A stretch of 64,000 bases of DNA from Burkholderiales bacterium (GCA_026399875.1 JAPLQF010000006.1:135549-199548), one strand, 5' to 3'; shown: positions 22,567-31,050, counted from the first letter of the stretch. Notes: generated by a model not told the origin, from the sequence alone. Program-made: numbers and translations.

Positions 22567-22998
22567 TCATCGTGCAGTCGGCAGCACGCGCGCGCCGAAA
22601 AGCGGCCCATCGTCATAGTCAAGCACCAGCATCTGCACAGGCTGGTCCAGATGCTGCGTGCCCACCTCGCCGATCATCCGGCACATCAGGCGCGGGCCGT
22701 CATCGAGATCGACGATGCCGATTGCATACGGCGTATCGCCTCTGAACGCACCGGGCGCCACATGCACTCGGGTGAAGCTGTAGAGCGTGCCGCGTGAGGC
22801 GAGTTCGATCCAGGGCACGTCTGTGGCCCAGCAGGCACGACACAGATTGCGCGGCGGAAAACTCGCCACACCGCACTGCGCGCAACGGGTGCTCAGCAGT
22901 CGCCCCTCGCCCAGGCCCTCCCAGAACCGGCGCGAAAAGGCCGACACGCGAGGCGCAAACGGACGCGCACCCGGCATCGACACTCGCGCAAGCGTCAC
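22567..22998 (-). CDS. DUF35 OB-fold protein with rubredoxin-like zinc ribbon
   Basis: A 143-residue acyl-CoA-associated OB-fold protein. The zinc ribbon is visible as CAQCG ... CRACW (two CxxC pairs about 15 residues apart), followed by the OB strands (GTLYSFTRVHVAP, GDTPYAIGIVDLDDGPRLM). The GTG at 22998 overlaps the stop of the thiolase-fold gene as GTGA. DUF35 proteins act as partners of thiolase-fold or MaoC enzymes, notably the Ltp2 aldolase and ChsH1/ChsH2 hydratase of steroid side-chain breakdown. The coupling to a Cys-less thiolase-fold protein makes an aldolase-partner role the best guess. Confidence 0.88.
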   Translation of the reverse strand: MTLARVSMPGARPFAPRVSAFSRRFWEGLGEGRLLSTRCAQCGVASFPPRNLCRACWATDVPWIELASRGTLYSFTRVHVAPGAFRGDTPYAIGIVDLDDGPRLMCRMIGEVGTQHLDQPVQMLVLDYDDGPLFGARVLPTAR

Positions 22999-24185
22999 GC
23001 CTGCCCCTCCAGGATATGCACCAGCGCAGCGTTGTAATTGCCAAGTTCGCACACCGTCATCGCCAGCCCGCGTCGGGCCACCTGACGGCCTTGTGCACGG
23101 CCATGCAACTGCGTCACCGCCTCGACCACGTCATAGAGCGGCGTGACCTCCGGCGGATGGCCGCGCGAGAGACACCCGCCACAGGTATTGACCGGCCAGC
23201 GTCCATCGAAACCGGTCTCACCGGCTGCCGCGGCATCGGCGCCCCGCCCCCGCGCAAACATGCCGAGTGATTCGGTGCCCAGCGCCTCGACGATCGTGCA
23301 GGGCGAATAGATCTGGAAGGTACCGATATCGGCGAGTGCCACGCCAGCCGACTCGAGCGCCCGACTGCCCGCAGCCCTCAAGCTGCCATACGACAGACTG
23401 TCGCCGGGCCGATCCGAGACCTGATGCAGGCCCTCATGCTCAAAGCCGCGACCCCGCACCAGCACATAAGGCCGTCCGCTGGCACGGGCGATGTCTTCCG
23501 AGACGATCATCAGCGCCACCGCGCCATCGGCACGACCCGGCACCTCGAGCAGACCCAGCGGCTCGACGATCGGCCGTGCATCAAGCACCTGATCGATCGT
23601 GATCGGCTCGCGAAACTGCGCCAGCGGATTGGCGACCGCATGAGCGCGGTTCTTCACTGCAATCGAGGCGAGCGTCGCTCGACTGACCCGATGCTCGTGC
23701 AGATAGCGCTGGGCATCCATGGCATACCAGGCGATCGGCACCGCGCCGAATACCGACTGAAAATCGACATCGCCGGTCAGACGGATGCTGTAGTCCAGGT
23801 GCTGGGCAGTCGGCACACCGGTCTCGAAATGAACCCCGACCGACAGCACGCAATCGGCCTGGCCCGAGGTGACCTGCTGCAGAGCCATATCAAAGGCATG
23901 CCCGCCGGTCATGCCGTTGCCCAGCACCTGAATGACCGTGGCACGAGCACGGATGCCCAGATGGGCGGTGAGAAAGGTATGGAAATAGCCCTGCCGCGTG
24001 TGGTCGCCCGGATGGGCCACCACCACCCCATCGATGTCGTCTTTCGAGAGCCCGGCCATCGCTGCGGCCTCAAGCACCACTCCGGTAGCCAGTTCATGCT
24101 CAAGCACCTCGCGGCCTGCTGCGGCCCGCTGATAGGTCCCCACCGGCACCGCGCCGTAGCCGAGAATGGCAGCCCTGCGGCTCAT
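22995..24185 (-). CDS. Thiolase-fold (SCP2/lipid-transfer type) protein, probable aldolase
   Basis: A 396-residue thiolase-superfamily protein. The fold is clear (MAGLSKDDIDGVVVAHPGDH near residues 43-62, and NTCGGCLSRGHPPE near the C-terminus). At the place of the nucleophilic Cys motif (NCxTG in related thiolases) it reads LGNGMTGG (88-95), so the Cys is replaced by Gly91. It therefore cannot act as a normal thiolase. Ltp2-type aldolases of steroid side-chain degradation share this loss and work with a DUF35 partner; here a DUF35 gene overlaps by 4 bp. Family: seen in sequence. Aldolase role: inference. An acyl-CoA synthetase gene lies 12 bp upstream. Confidence 0.85.
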   Translation of the reverse strand: MSRRAAILGYGAVPVGTYQRAAAGREVLEHELATGVVLEAAAMAGLSKDDIDGVVVAHPGDHTRQGYFHTFLTAHLGIRARATVIQVLGNGMTGGHAFDMALQQVTSGQADCVLSVGVHFETGVPTAQHLDYSIRLTGDVDFQSVFGAVPIAWYAMDAQRYLHEHRVSRATLASIAVKNRAHAVANPLAQFREPITIDQVLDARPIVEPLGLLEVPGRADGAVALMIVSEDIARASGRPYVLVRGRGFEHEGLHQVSDRPGDSLSYGSLRAAGSRALESAGVALADIGTFQIYSPCTIVEALGTESLGMFARGRGADAAAAGETGFDGRWPVNTCGGCLSRGHPPEVTPLYDVVEAVTQLHGRAQGRQVARRGLAMTVCELGNYNAALVHILEGQA

Positions 24186-24197
24186 GACCGGCGGCAG

Positions 24198-25823
24198 CTA
24201 TCGCGCAATGTGAATGCCCTCGCGCTCGCGATCCCAGAGTGCGCTTCGACGTTCAAGTGCGTCCTGCTTGAGCTTGTACTTCTCGATTTTTTCGGTCGCG
24301 GTCTTGGGCAATTCGTTAATGAACTCGACGAAACGCGGGACCATGAAGTAGTTCATATGCTCGGCTGCAAAATGCACCACCTCAGCATGGGTCAGGGTCG
24401 CACCGGCATTGAGCACCACATAGACCATGACCTCGTCTTCACTCATCTCGGACGGCACCGGCACCGCGGCCACTTCCAGAATGGCGGGATGTCGCGACAG
24501 GATCAGTTCGACCTCATAGGCCGAGATGTTTTCGCCGCGACGCCGGATGGCTTCCTTCTTGCGATCGATGAAGTAGAGATAACCGTCGGCATCGAGATAG
24601 CCGCGATCGCCGGTGCAGAACCATCCCTCTACAAACGCGTTCGCGGTCGCTTCAGGCATCTTGTAGTAGCCATTCATCATCGAGCCCTGGTGTCGGGGGC
24701 GCATCCTTATTTCACCGACCTCACCAGGGCCCGTGATGCGACCGTCGTCATCAACGATACGAAGGTCGGAGGCGCCCCGGGCCGAGCCCGCCGAGCCGGC
24801 TTTATCGGGTCGGTCGTCGGGCACGAAGGTGGTCACCGCATAGTTCTCCGACATCGCGAACAGAGACGTGACCGCCACCCCATATCGGCTTCGCAGTTCG
24901 GCATAAAGCGCCTGCTGCATCGGCACCGCCATGATCTGACGCAGGGCATGGTCGCGATCTTCAGAACCCTTGGGCAACTGCAGCAGAATATTGGTCATCG
25001 CACCCAGCGAATTGAACTGGGTCGCGCCGCAGGCGCGGATTTCCTCCCAGAACCGGGTCGCCGAAAACTTCGGCGAGAGCGCAAAGCTGGCTTCGGCCCA
25101 CAGCGCAGCGGTGCACGAATACCAGAGTGCATTGACATGAAAGAGCGGCAGACAGGCATAGATCACATCATCGGATCGATAGCCGTAGTCGGTGCTGATC
25201 GAACGCCCCACTCCCAGCCCCTGCGAATGCGGACATAGCACGCCCTTTGATGGGCCGGTCGTGCCCGATGTGTAGACGATCAGATGGGCGTCGTCATGGC
25301 GCACACGATCAAGCGGCGGCGCGGTCGCATCGTCTGATTCGAAGGCCTGCAGCGACAGCACCTGCGCGGCCGACCCGACGGCCACGGGCAGTTCAACTGG
25401 TATCGGGCCCATGAACACATAGGCGCCGAGATCGGGCAGCGCGCCGGCAACCGCCGAAATGCGATCGGCCCATTCGCTGTCGGCAATCAGCATCTTCGAA
25501 TCGGACTGGCGGATGAAATAGGCCAGCATGTCGCCCTTGGCGGCGGTGTTCAGTGGCACGGCCACCGCACCGAGCTTGCCCAGACCCCAGACCACCCATA
25601 AAAATTCGGGGCAATTGGGCAGCAGCACCGCCACATGATCGCCATGACCGATGCCATGAGCAGCAAAACCGTTGGCATAACGGTTGGTGATCGCCTCAAG
25701 CTCGGCATAGCTGTAGCTCAGTCCTTGCCAGAGCAGAAAAGGACGTTCGGGGATGCGCCTTGCCTTGTCGGCGAGGATTCGGCCGATCGTGCGTTCACTA
25801 AGGGGGTAATCAGGAAACGCCAT
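24198..25823 (-). CDS. AMP-forming acyl-CoA synthetase
   Basis: A 541-residue ANL-superfamily ligase that activates a carboxylic acid with ATP and CoA. The phosphate loop is IVYTSGTTGPSKGVLC, followed by the adenylate-binding SENYAV region, the GEIRMRP and TGDRGYLDADGYLYFIDRKKE hinge motifs and the catalytic C-terminal Lys in LPKTATEKIEKYKL. The ATG at 25823 (MAFPDYPLSERTIG) is preferred over one at 25874 because the latter would overlap the small gene upstream and adds low-complexity residues. It leads the run into the thiolase-fold/DUF35 pair. Substrate is unknown; a hydrophobic acid is likely from the context. Confidence 0.9.
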   Translation of the reverse strand: MAFPDYPLSERTIGRILADKARRIPERPFLLWQGLSYSYAELEAITNRYANGFAAHGIGHGDHVAVLLPNCPEFLWVVWGLGKLGAVAVPLNTAAKGDMLAYFIRQSDSKMLIADSEWADRISAVAGALPDLGAYVFMGPIPVELPVAVGSAAQVLSLQAFESDDATAPPLDRVRHDDAHLIVYTSGTTGPSKGVLCPHSQGLGVGRSISTDYGYRSDDVIYACLPLFHVNALWYSCTAALWAEASFALSPKFSATRFWEEIRACGATQFNSLGAMTNILLQLPKGSEDRDHALRQIMAVPMQQALYAELRSRYGVAVTSLFAMSENYAVTTFVPDDRPDKAGSAGSARGASDLRIVDDDGRITGPGEVGEIRMRPRHQGSMMNGYYKMPEATANAFVEGWFCTGDRGYLDADGYLYFIDRKKEAIRRRGENISAYEVELILSRHPAILEVAAVPVPSEMSEDEVMVYVVLNAGATLTHAEVVHFAAEHMNYFMVPRFVEFINELPKTATEKIEKYKLKQDALERRSALWDREREGIHIAR

Positions 25824-25848
25824 TCGGCCGAACCCTGCCGCGGAAGAA

Positions 25849-26058
25849 TCAGAGCTTCGCGAGCGCGGCATCAACCTCGGCCAGCAGCGCGTCGGTGATC
25901 CGGCCGCCGGAAAACCCGGCCACCATCTTCAGCGACATACCGCGGGCCATATCGATCTGCGGATTGGTCGCCAGTTGCGGCATGATCTTGTCGAGCACGG
26001 CGCGCGGGCCGGGATTGTCGAGCAGGTCGCCCACGGTTGATTCGATGCTGAAAGCCAT
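25849..26058 (-). CDS. 69-residue conserved-looking small protein
   Basis: I do not recognise a named family with certainty. The protein is short and helical: it starts with MAFSIESTVGDLL, has a DNPGPRAVLDKIMPQL segment, then MARGMSLKMVAGFSGG, and ends with LLAEVDAALAKL. The pattern (two amphipathic helices, GMSLKM, and a C-terminal helix) resembles, from memory, short tails found at the C-terminus of some secreted hydrolases, but that is uncertain. It lies 25 bp upstream of the acyl-CoA synthetase on the same strand and is first in that run. The ATG at 26058 follows AAAGGACACCGAC, a fair ribosome-binding site. Confidence 0.65.
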   Translation of the reverse strand: MAFSIESTVGDLLDNPGPRAVLDKIMPQLATNPQIDMARGMSLKMVAGFSGGRITDALLAEVDAALAKL

Positions 26059-26182
26059 TGTCGGTGTCCTTTGAATGAGGGTTGGTGAAGCCACCCCGAT
26101 AATACCCATGCCAGCTGCCGGCCCGCTTGTCTGAAGGTCGCTCGGCGTCTAACCGACCACCTGCGCCAGGAAGATTGCTCTC

Positions 26183-27748
26183 GTGAAACCGATTCCGTCA
26201 CGCCGCCACTGGATGGCGCACGCCCTTGGCCTGGCCGGCAACACACTGGCCCTGGCCTGTGCGCCCGCCGGTGCGGCCTCAGCCGACGCCACGACCGCCT
26301 TCACCTCGGACCCCTTTACGCTCGGCGTGGCCAGCGGCTGGCCGACCGAGCAGGGCGCGGTGATCTGGACACGACTAGCCCCGCAACCGATGCAGGACAA
26401 CGCCGGGCTCGACCCGGTGGCACTCACCGTGCGCTGGGAGCTCACCGAGGAAGGCGGAACATCGCCCGTGCAAAGCGGGGCGGTCGAGGCACTGCCCCAG
26501 TGGGCGCATTCGGTGCGCGTCGAGCTCAAGGGATTGAAGCCGCACCGCGTCTATCGCTATCGCTTTATGTGCGCCGGCGCGGTCAGCCCGCCGGGGCGCT
26601 TTCGCACCGCACCGGCTGCCGACCAGGCGCAGAGCCTTCGCCTGGTCTTTGCCTCGTGCCAGCAATACGAACAGGGCTTTTTTGGTGCCTGGCGACATGC
26701 AGTCGCCGACTCGCCCGATCTGGTGGCCTTCCTGGGCGACTACATCTATGAGTCGTCCTGGGGCCGCAACCACGTTCGCAAGCACGATGCCGGCGTGCCG
26801 CAGACGCTGGAGGCCTATCGCCGGCGTCATGCGCTCTATCGAAGCGACCGCGACCTGCAGGCCGCACACGCGGCCTGCGCCTGGCTGCCGACCTGGGACG
26901 ACCATGAAGTCGAGAACGATTATGCCATTGACCTGTCGGAGCGCGGCACATCATCCGATCGCTTCCTGCTGCGCAGGGCGGCCGCCTATCAGGCCTATTT
27001 CGAACACATGCCCCTGCCCTGGTCGATGGCACCGAAAGGCCCGTCGATGCCGATCTTCGGCACCCTCGACTGGGGCTCGATGGTCAGGCTGCACCTGATC
27101 GACATCCGCCAGTACCGCTCGCCGCAGGCCTGCTCGGCACCGGGGTTTGCCGGATCACGAGTGGTCGGCAACGACTGCCTGGCGCTCACCGACCCGAGCC
27201 GCACGCTGCTGGGCGCCGAGCAGGAAGCCTGGCTCACACGCGCCTTCGTCAGCAGCAAGGCACGCTGGAACTTTCTGGCGCAGCAAACCCTCATCTCGCG
27301 CGCCGACATGAAGCCCGGCCCCGAGCAGGCCTGGTGGACCGACGGCTGGGACGGCTATCCGCTGGCCAGGCGCCGTCTGCTCGAGATGGTTCGCGGCAGT
27401 GGTGCCGCCAATCCGGTCGCGCTTGGTGGCGATGCCCACATCTTCTATGCCGGCGAACTGCACGAGGATCCCGACCGCCCCGGCGACAAGCCCGCCATGG
27501 TCGAGTTCGTCGGCGGCTCGATCACCTCGCAGGCCCGGGCTCAGAGCCGCATCGACAGCATGCTGGCCGAGAACCCACAGCTGAAATACGGTGAGGGCCG
27601 CTTTCGCGGCTATGGCCTGATCCAGATCGACTCGGGTCGGGCACGGGTCACGATGCGTGGCATCGACGACCCGACCCGGGCCGACACCGGTGTGCGAGAT
27701 CTGCGCAGCTTTGAAGTCCGCGACGGCATCGGGCGGCTCGAAGGCTAA
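26183..27748 (+). CDS. PhoD-like alkaline phosphatase/phosphodiesterase
   Basis: A 521-residue PhoD family protein. The N-terminus (SRRHWMAHALGLAGN, then ALACAPAGAA) looks like a Tat signal, as PhoD proteins usually have, though the twin-arginine motif is not perfect. The N-terminal domain has LGVASGWPTEQGAVIWTRLAP. The catalytic part shows LVFASCQQY, FLGDYIYE, TWDDHEVENDY and LGGDAHIFYAGEL, with the Asp, Asn and His metal ligands of the family. PhoD enzymes are exported, Ca/Fe-dependent and cleave phosphate mono- and diesters. The start is GTG with AGGAAG upstream. It is divergent from the small gene at 25849 and its link to the acyl-CoA genes is unclear. Confidence 0.92.
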   Translation: MKPIPSRRHWMAHALGLAGNTLALACAPAGAASADATTAFTSDPFTLGVASGWPTEQGAVIWTRLAPQPMQDNAGLDPVALTVRWELTEEGGTSPVQSGAVEALPQWAHSVRVELKGLKPHRVYRYRFMCAGAVSPPGRFRTAPAADQAQSLRLVFASCQQYEQGFFGAWRHAVADSPDLVAFLGDYIYESSWGRNHVRKHDAGVPQTLEAYRRRHALYRSDRDLQAAHAACAWLPTWDDHEVENDYAIDLSERGTSSDRFLLRRAAAYQAYFEHMPLPWSMAPKGPSMPIFGTLDWGSMVRLHLIDIRQYRSPQACSAPGFAGSRVVGNDCLALTDPSRTLLGAEQEAWLTRAFVSSKARWNFLAQQTLISRADMKPGPEQAWWTDGWDGYPLARRRLLEMVRGSGAANPVALGGDAHIFYAGELHEDPDRPGDKPAMVEFVGGSITSQARAQSRIDSMLAENPQLKYGEGRFRGYGLIQIDSGRARVTMRGIDDPTRADTGVRDLRSFEVRDGIGRLEG

Positions 27749-27848
27749 GGGGGTTTTCAATGAGGCGTGTTCCGACTTTCCCTGCACGTCCGAGCGCGGC
27801 TTTGGCGCATGGGCCATGATGCGCCACAGGCTTGCCACAGGACACCTC

Positions 27849-29006
27849 ATGAAATTCAGCTTCTCATCCGAACAGGAAGAGTTCCGGGCGGCAGTGCGCC
27901 GCTTTCTGGCCGATCGCTCACCGACCAAGGAAGTCCGCCGTCTGATGGAGACCGAATCGGGCTTCGATCGCGACGCCTGGAAAGCGCTCAACAGCGAACT
28001 CGGCTTATGCGCGGTGCGCATCCCCGAATCGATGGGCGGCCACGGCTTCGGTTTCAGCGAGCACTGCATCGTGCTCGAAGAAATGGGCCGTGCCCTGCTG
28101 TGCGCACCCTACTTCGCGTCCACCGTGCTGGGCGCCGGCGCCATCCTCAATGCCGGCACGCCGATGCAGCAGCAGGCGCTGCTGCCGGCAATCGCCTCGG
28201 GTGAGACGATTGCCACCCTGGCAAGCACCGAAGACAGCGGCTCCTGGGACGCCGCTGCGACAACGCTCACCGCCACCGAGTCGGGAAGCCGCTGGCAACT
28301 CAACGGCCACAAGCGCTTCGTGCTCGACGGCCATACCGCCGACCTGATCGTGGTGCTGGCCCGCGCCCCCGGGTCAACCGGTAACGACGGCCTGTCGCTC
28401 TTTACCGTTCAGGGCACTGCATCAGGACTGTCGCGCCGTGCGCTCACCACGCTCGACCCGACCCGGAAGCTTGCGCACCTCACCTTCAGCAATGTCGAGG
28501 CCCAATTGCTCGGCGAGCAAGGCAAGGGTGCGGCGCCCTTCGAGACAACCATGATCGAAGCCGCGATCTGCCTGTCCAACGAGATGGTCGGCGGTGCGGC
28601 GCGCCTGCGTGAAGACGCGCTGGCCTACGCGATGATGCGCATGCAGTTCGGCCGCGTGATCGGCGCCTTCCAGTCGATGAAGCACAAGCAGGCCGACATG
28701 CTGCTGGAGGTCGAACTTGCCAAATCGGCAGCTTATTTCGCGGCTGCAGCGCTCGACGAGCAGGATGACGACATCGCGGTCACCGCATCGCTCACCAAGG
28801 CCTGCGCGAGCGACACCTATCTGCAGACCGCCATTCACGCCATCCAGATTCATGGCGGCATCGGTTTTACCTGGGACAACGACACGCATCTGTGGTTCAA
28901 GCGGGCCAAGAGTTCGGAGGCGCTGTTCGGCGATGCGCATCTGCACCGCGAACGCATGATGGCGCAGATGGCCGCGCCCAACACTGCAAGCAACGTTGCC
29001 GCCTGA
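27849..29006 (+). CDS. Acyl-CoA dehydrogenase, subunit-like copy 1
   Basis: A 385-residue flavin acyl-CoA dehydrogenase. It begins MKFSFSSEQEEFRAAVRRFL and has the FAD-binding region around TLASTEDSGSWDAA and the C-terminal helix with IQIHGGIGFTWDNDTHLWFKRAK. It is followed after 13 bp by another acyl-CoA dehydrogenase of 419 residues. Paired genes of this sort encode heteromeric alpha2-beta2 enzymes in steroid and related pathways, where one subunit has lost the catalytic Glu and part of the FAD site; this copy has Asp/Asn rather than Glu in the FTWDND position. That they form one enzyme is inference. ATG 27849 was chosen as the conserved N-terminus. Confidence 0.88.
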   Translation: MKFSFSSEQEEFRAAVRRFLADRSPTKEVRRLMETESGFDRDAWKALNSELGLCAVRIPESMGGHGFGFSEHCIVLEEMGRALLCAPYFASTVLGAGAILNAGTPMQQQALLPAIASGETIATLASTEDSGSWDAAATTLTATESGSRWQLNGHKRFVLDGHTADLIVVLARAPGSTGNDGLSLFTVQGTASGLSRRALTTLDPTRKLAHLTFSNVEAQLLGEQGKGAAPFETTMIEAAICLSNEMVGGAARLREDALAYAMMRMQFGRVIGAFQSMKHKQADMLLEVELAKSAAYFAAAALDEQDDDIAVTASLTKACASDTYLQTAIHAIQIHGGIGFTWDNDTHLWFKRAKSSEALFGDAHLHRERMMAQMAAPNTASNVAA

Positions 29007-29019
29007 GGAGACACACGAC

Positions 29020-30279
29020 ATGACCGAACAGACAGAATCCTCAGTGCGCGCCGAAGTGCGCGCCTGGCTCGAAGCCAACTGGCACACTGACAGCAGCCTG
29101 GTCGACTGGCGCAACAAGCTGATGGACGCCGGCTGGGGCACGCCGCACTGGCCGACTGAATGGTACGGCCGCGGCCTGCCGGTCGGGCTGCAGCCGGTCG
29201 TCGAAGAAGAATTCAAGCGAATCGGTGCGGTGGGTGTGGCCCGGGTCGGCATTCGCGTGCTGGCGGCCGCGACCATCCTGACCCACGGCACCGACGAGCA
29301 GAAAAAACGGTTTTTACGGCCGAGCATGACCGGCGAAGAAGCCTGGTGCCAGCTCTTCAGTGAACCCGGCAGCGGGTCGGACGCCGCCGGGGCGGTCACC
29401 CGCGCCGATCGCAAGGGCGACCACTATGTGATCAACGGCCAGAAGCTCTGGACTTCGGGGGCGCAGAAGGCCGACTTCGGACTGCTGCTGGCGCGCACCG
29501 ACTGGGACAAGACCAAGCATGCCGGCCTGTCCTTTTTCATCATCGACATGCATCAGCCCGGCGTCACGGTGCAGCCGCTCAAGCAGATGAACGGCCATGC
29601 CACCTTCAACCAGGTCTTCATCACCGATGCGATCGTGCCGGCCGACAGGCTGGTGGCAGGCGAAGGCAAAGGCTGGGCAGTCGCCACCACCACGCTGATG
29701 CACGAGCGGCGTGCCGCCGATTCGCTGCGCTCCTGGGGTGCGGCAAAATCGGATCGCCCGGGTCGCATCTATGACGAGGAGCGCGCCGAAGCCGAAATCG
29801 CGCTCGCGCCCTACAAGTGGTATCCCAATCGCGCAGGCCGGATCGATCTGATCATTCCGCGGGCGAAAGAAACCGGCAAGCTTGATGACCCGGCGGTACG
29901 CCAGGAGATTGCCCGTCTGCTGACCCTGTCGAAAACCGCCGAATGGACCGCGCGCCGTGCGCGCAGCGCGCAGGAACAGGGCCGACCGCAAGGCCCCGAA
30001 GGCTCGCTCGGCAAACTCGCCGCCAGCCACATCGCACGCGCGGCGGCACGGGTGCACACCCTGCTGAGCGGTGCCGACTCCCTGCTGGCCGGGGCTGATG
30101 GCCCGCACGAGGGCACGATCGCCGAAATCCTGATCTCGGTGCCGGCGACCTCAATCGCCGGCGGCACCGACGAAATCCAGCGCAACATCATTGCCGAGCG
30201 CGTGCTCGGCATGCCGAAGGAGCCGAGCATCGATAGCGACAAACCGTATCGCGACGTGCCGCGAAACGGCGCGGGATGA
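29020..30279 (+). CDS. Acyl-CoA dehydrogenase, subunit-like copy 2
   Basis: A 419-residue acyl-CoA dehydrogenase. Key segments: LFSEPGSGSDAAGAVTRADR (FAD loop), WTSGAQKADFGLLLARTD, TFNQVFITDAIVP and the C-terminal SIAGGTDEIQRNIIAERVLG. It follows copy 1 after 13 bp with a good ribosome-binding site (TGAGGAG). These features agree with the beta-like subunit of a heteromeric dehydrogenase acting on a bulky acyl-CoA. The middle segment around KWYPNRAGRIDLIIPRAKE looks longer than in typical short-chain enzymes. The two ACADs together probably introduce the 2,3-double bond needed by the nearby hydratases. Confidence 0.9.
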   Translation: MTEQTESSVRAEVRAWLEANWHTDSSLVDWRNKLMDAGWGTPHWPTEWYGRGLPVGLQPVVEEEFKRIGAVGVARVGIRVLAAATILTHGTDEQKKRFLRPSMTGEEAWCQLFSEPGSGSDAAGAVTRADRKGDHYVINGQKLWTSGAQKADFGLLLARTDWDKTKHAGLSFFIIDMHQPGVTVQPLKQMNGHATFNQVFITDAIVPADRLVAGEGKGWAVATTTLMHERRAADSLRSWGAAKSDRPGRIYDEERAEAEIALAPYKWYPNRAGRIDLIIPRAKETGKLDDPAVRQEIARLLTLSKTAEWTARRARSAQEQGRPQGPEGSLGKLAASHIARAAARVHTLLSGADSLLAGADGPHEGTIAEILISVPATSIAGGTDEIQRNIIAERVLGMPKEPSIDSDKPYRDVPRNGAG

Positions 30280-30318
30280 GTCAGGCCACGCCGTTGCGCG
30301 GGAACGTCATTTGATCAC

Positions 30319-30350
30319 TTGACCGCATCTCAATTGAGATACACTATTGT
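30319..30350 (+). promoter_or_regulatory. Promoter and palindromic operator of dinJ-yafQ
   Basis: A perfect 14-bp palindrome, ATCTCAATTGAGAT, lies at 30327-30340. TTGACC at 30319-30324 serves as a -35 and TACACT (30340-30345) or CACTAT (30342-30347) as a -10, so the palindrome sits in the spacer. This is the layout expected for autoregulation by the antitoxin or the antitoxin-toxin complex. Confidence 0.6.
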
Positions 30351-30369
30351 AAAAATGGAGAATCTGAGC

Positions 30370-30648
30370 ATGGCGCATTCCTCGATGTTGCACGTCCGGG
30401 TGGACGACGAAATCAAGACGCAAGCCAGCGAGGCATTGGCAGCCATGGGGCTGTCTTTGTCAGATGCGGTACGCATTCTGCTCAAGCGCGTGGTGACCGA
30501 CCAGGCCTTCCCCCTGGAGTTGAAGGTGCCCAACGCCCAGACTCGGGCAGCGATGGAAGAGGCCCGCGCCATTGCCAAATCACACACGGCGCGTTTTGAG
30601 TCGACCGAGGCCCTGATCGATGACCTCGAAAAAGCCCGCCGCCAGTAA
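30370..30648 (+). CDS. dinJ: RelB/DinJ family antitoxin
   Basis: A 92-residue antitoxin. The N-terminal ribbon-helix-helix DNA-binding part is clear (MLHVRVDDEIKTQASEAL, then MGLSLSDAVRILLKRVV). The C-terminal part (PNAQTRAAMEEARAIAKS, then STEALIDDLEKARR) is the toxin-wrapping tail. The ATG at 30370 has GGAG nine bases upstream; in-frame ATG codons further upstream have no ribosome-binding site. Its 3' end overlaps the yafQ-like toxin start by 29 bp. It should neutralise the toxin and repress the operon through the palindrome at 30327. Confidence 0.88.
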   Translation: MAHSSMLHVRVDDEIKTQASEALAAMGLSLSDAVRILLKRVVTDQAFPLELKVPNAQTRAAMEEARAIAKSHTARFESTEALIDDLEKARRQ

Positions 30649-30940
30649 GCGGACCACACCACCCAGGGCCAGCGATTACACCAAAACCTTCCTCAAAGAC
30701 TGGGATCGGCTCTCGCATTCGGGTCGCTATGACCTTAAACGCCTGAAAGAGGCGATGCTGCTGCTCATTGGCAACGATGCGTCGCTGGGGCCTGAATGGC
30801 TTGACCACCCGCTCAAGGGTGATTGGGACGACCACCGCGAATGTCATATCGGTGGCGACTTCCTGCTGATCTACCGATTAGAGGGCAGCACCATCATCTT
30901 CGTTCGTGCCGGCACCCACTCCGACCTGTTTGAGGATTGA
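30620..30940 (+). CDS. yafQ: YafQ-type mRNA interferase toxin
   Basis: A 106-residue RelE-superfamily toxin. All catalytic positions of E. coli YafQ have counterparts: His63 in LDHPLKG, His76 in RECHIGGD, Asp80 in the same segment, and His100 and Phe104 in AGTHSDLF. The protein cleaves mRNA in the ribosomal A site in the known family. The N-terminus has about 15 extra Lys/Arg/Pro-rich residues compared with E. coli. It is encoded in a 29-bp overlap with the antitoxin. The module is intact, so it is likely functional, and it interrupts the acyl-CoA catabolic gene run, which suggests later insertion. Confidence 0.87.
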   Translation: MTSKKPAASKRTTPPRASDYTKTFLKDWDRLSHSGRYDLKRLKEAMLLLIGNDASLGPEWLDHPLKGDWDDHRECHIGGDFLLIYRLEGSTIIFVRAGTHSDLFED

Positions 30941-31050
30941 GCCGTGGATCTCGGATCATTTCCTGACTTTACCCATGCGACACGCCAGCACTGGGAGTCC
31001 ATCACTGCCGCAGGGATCGCAGCGATCGGGATTCAGCGACGGGGAAGGCT

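Noticed and set aside
23424-25238. A 604-codon plus-strand open frame opposite the thiolase-fold and acyl-CoA synthetase genes
   Set aside because: It is His/Arg-rich antisense reading of two recognisable minus-strand genes. High GC content keeps such frames open.
30355-30369. ATG at 30355 as the antitoxin start
   Set aside because: It has no ribosome-binding site, while the ATG at 30370 does and matches the family N-terminus.
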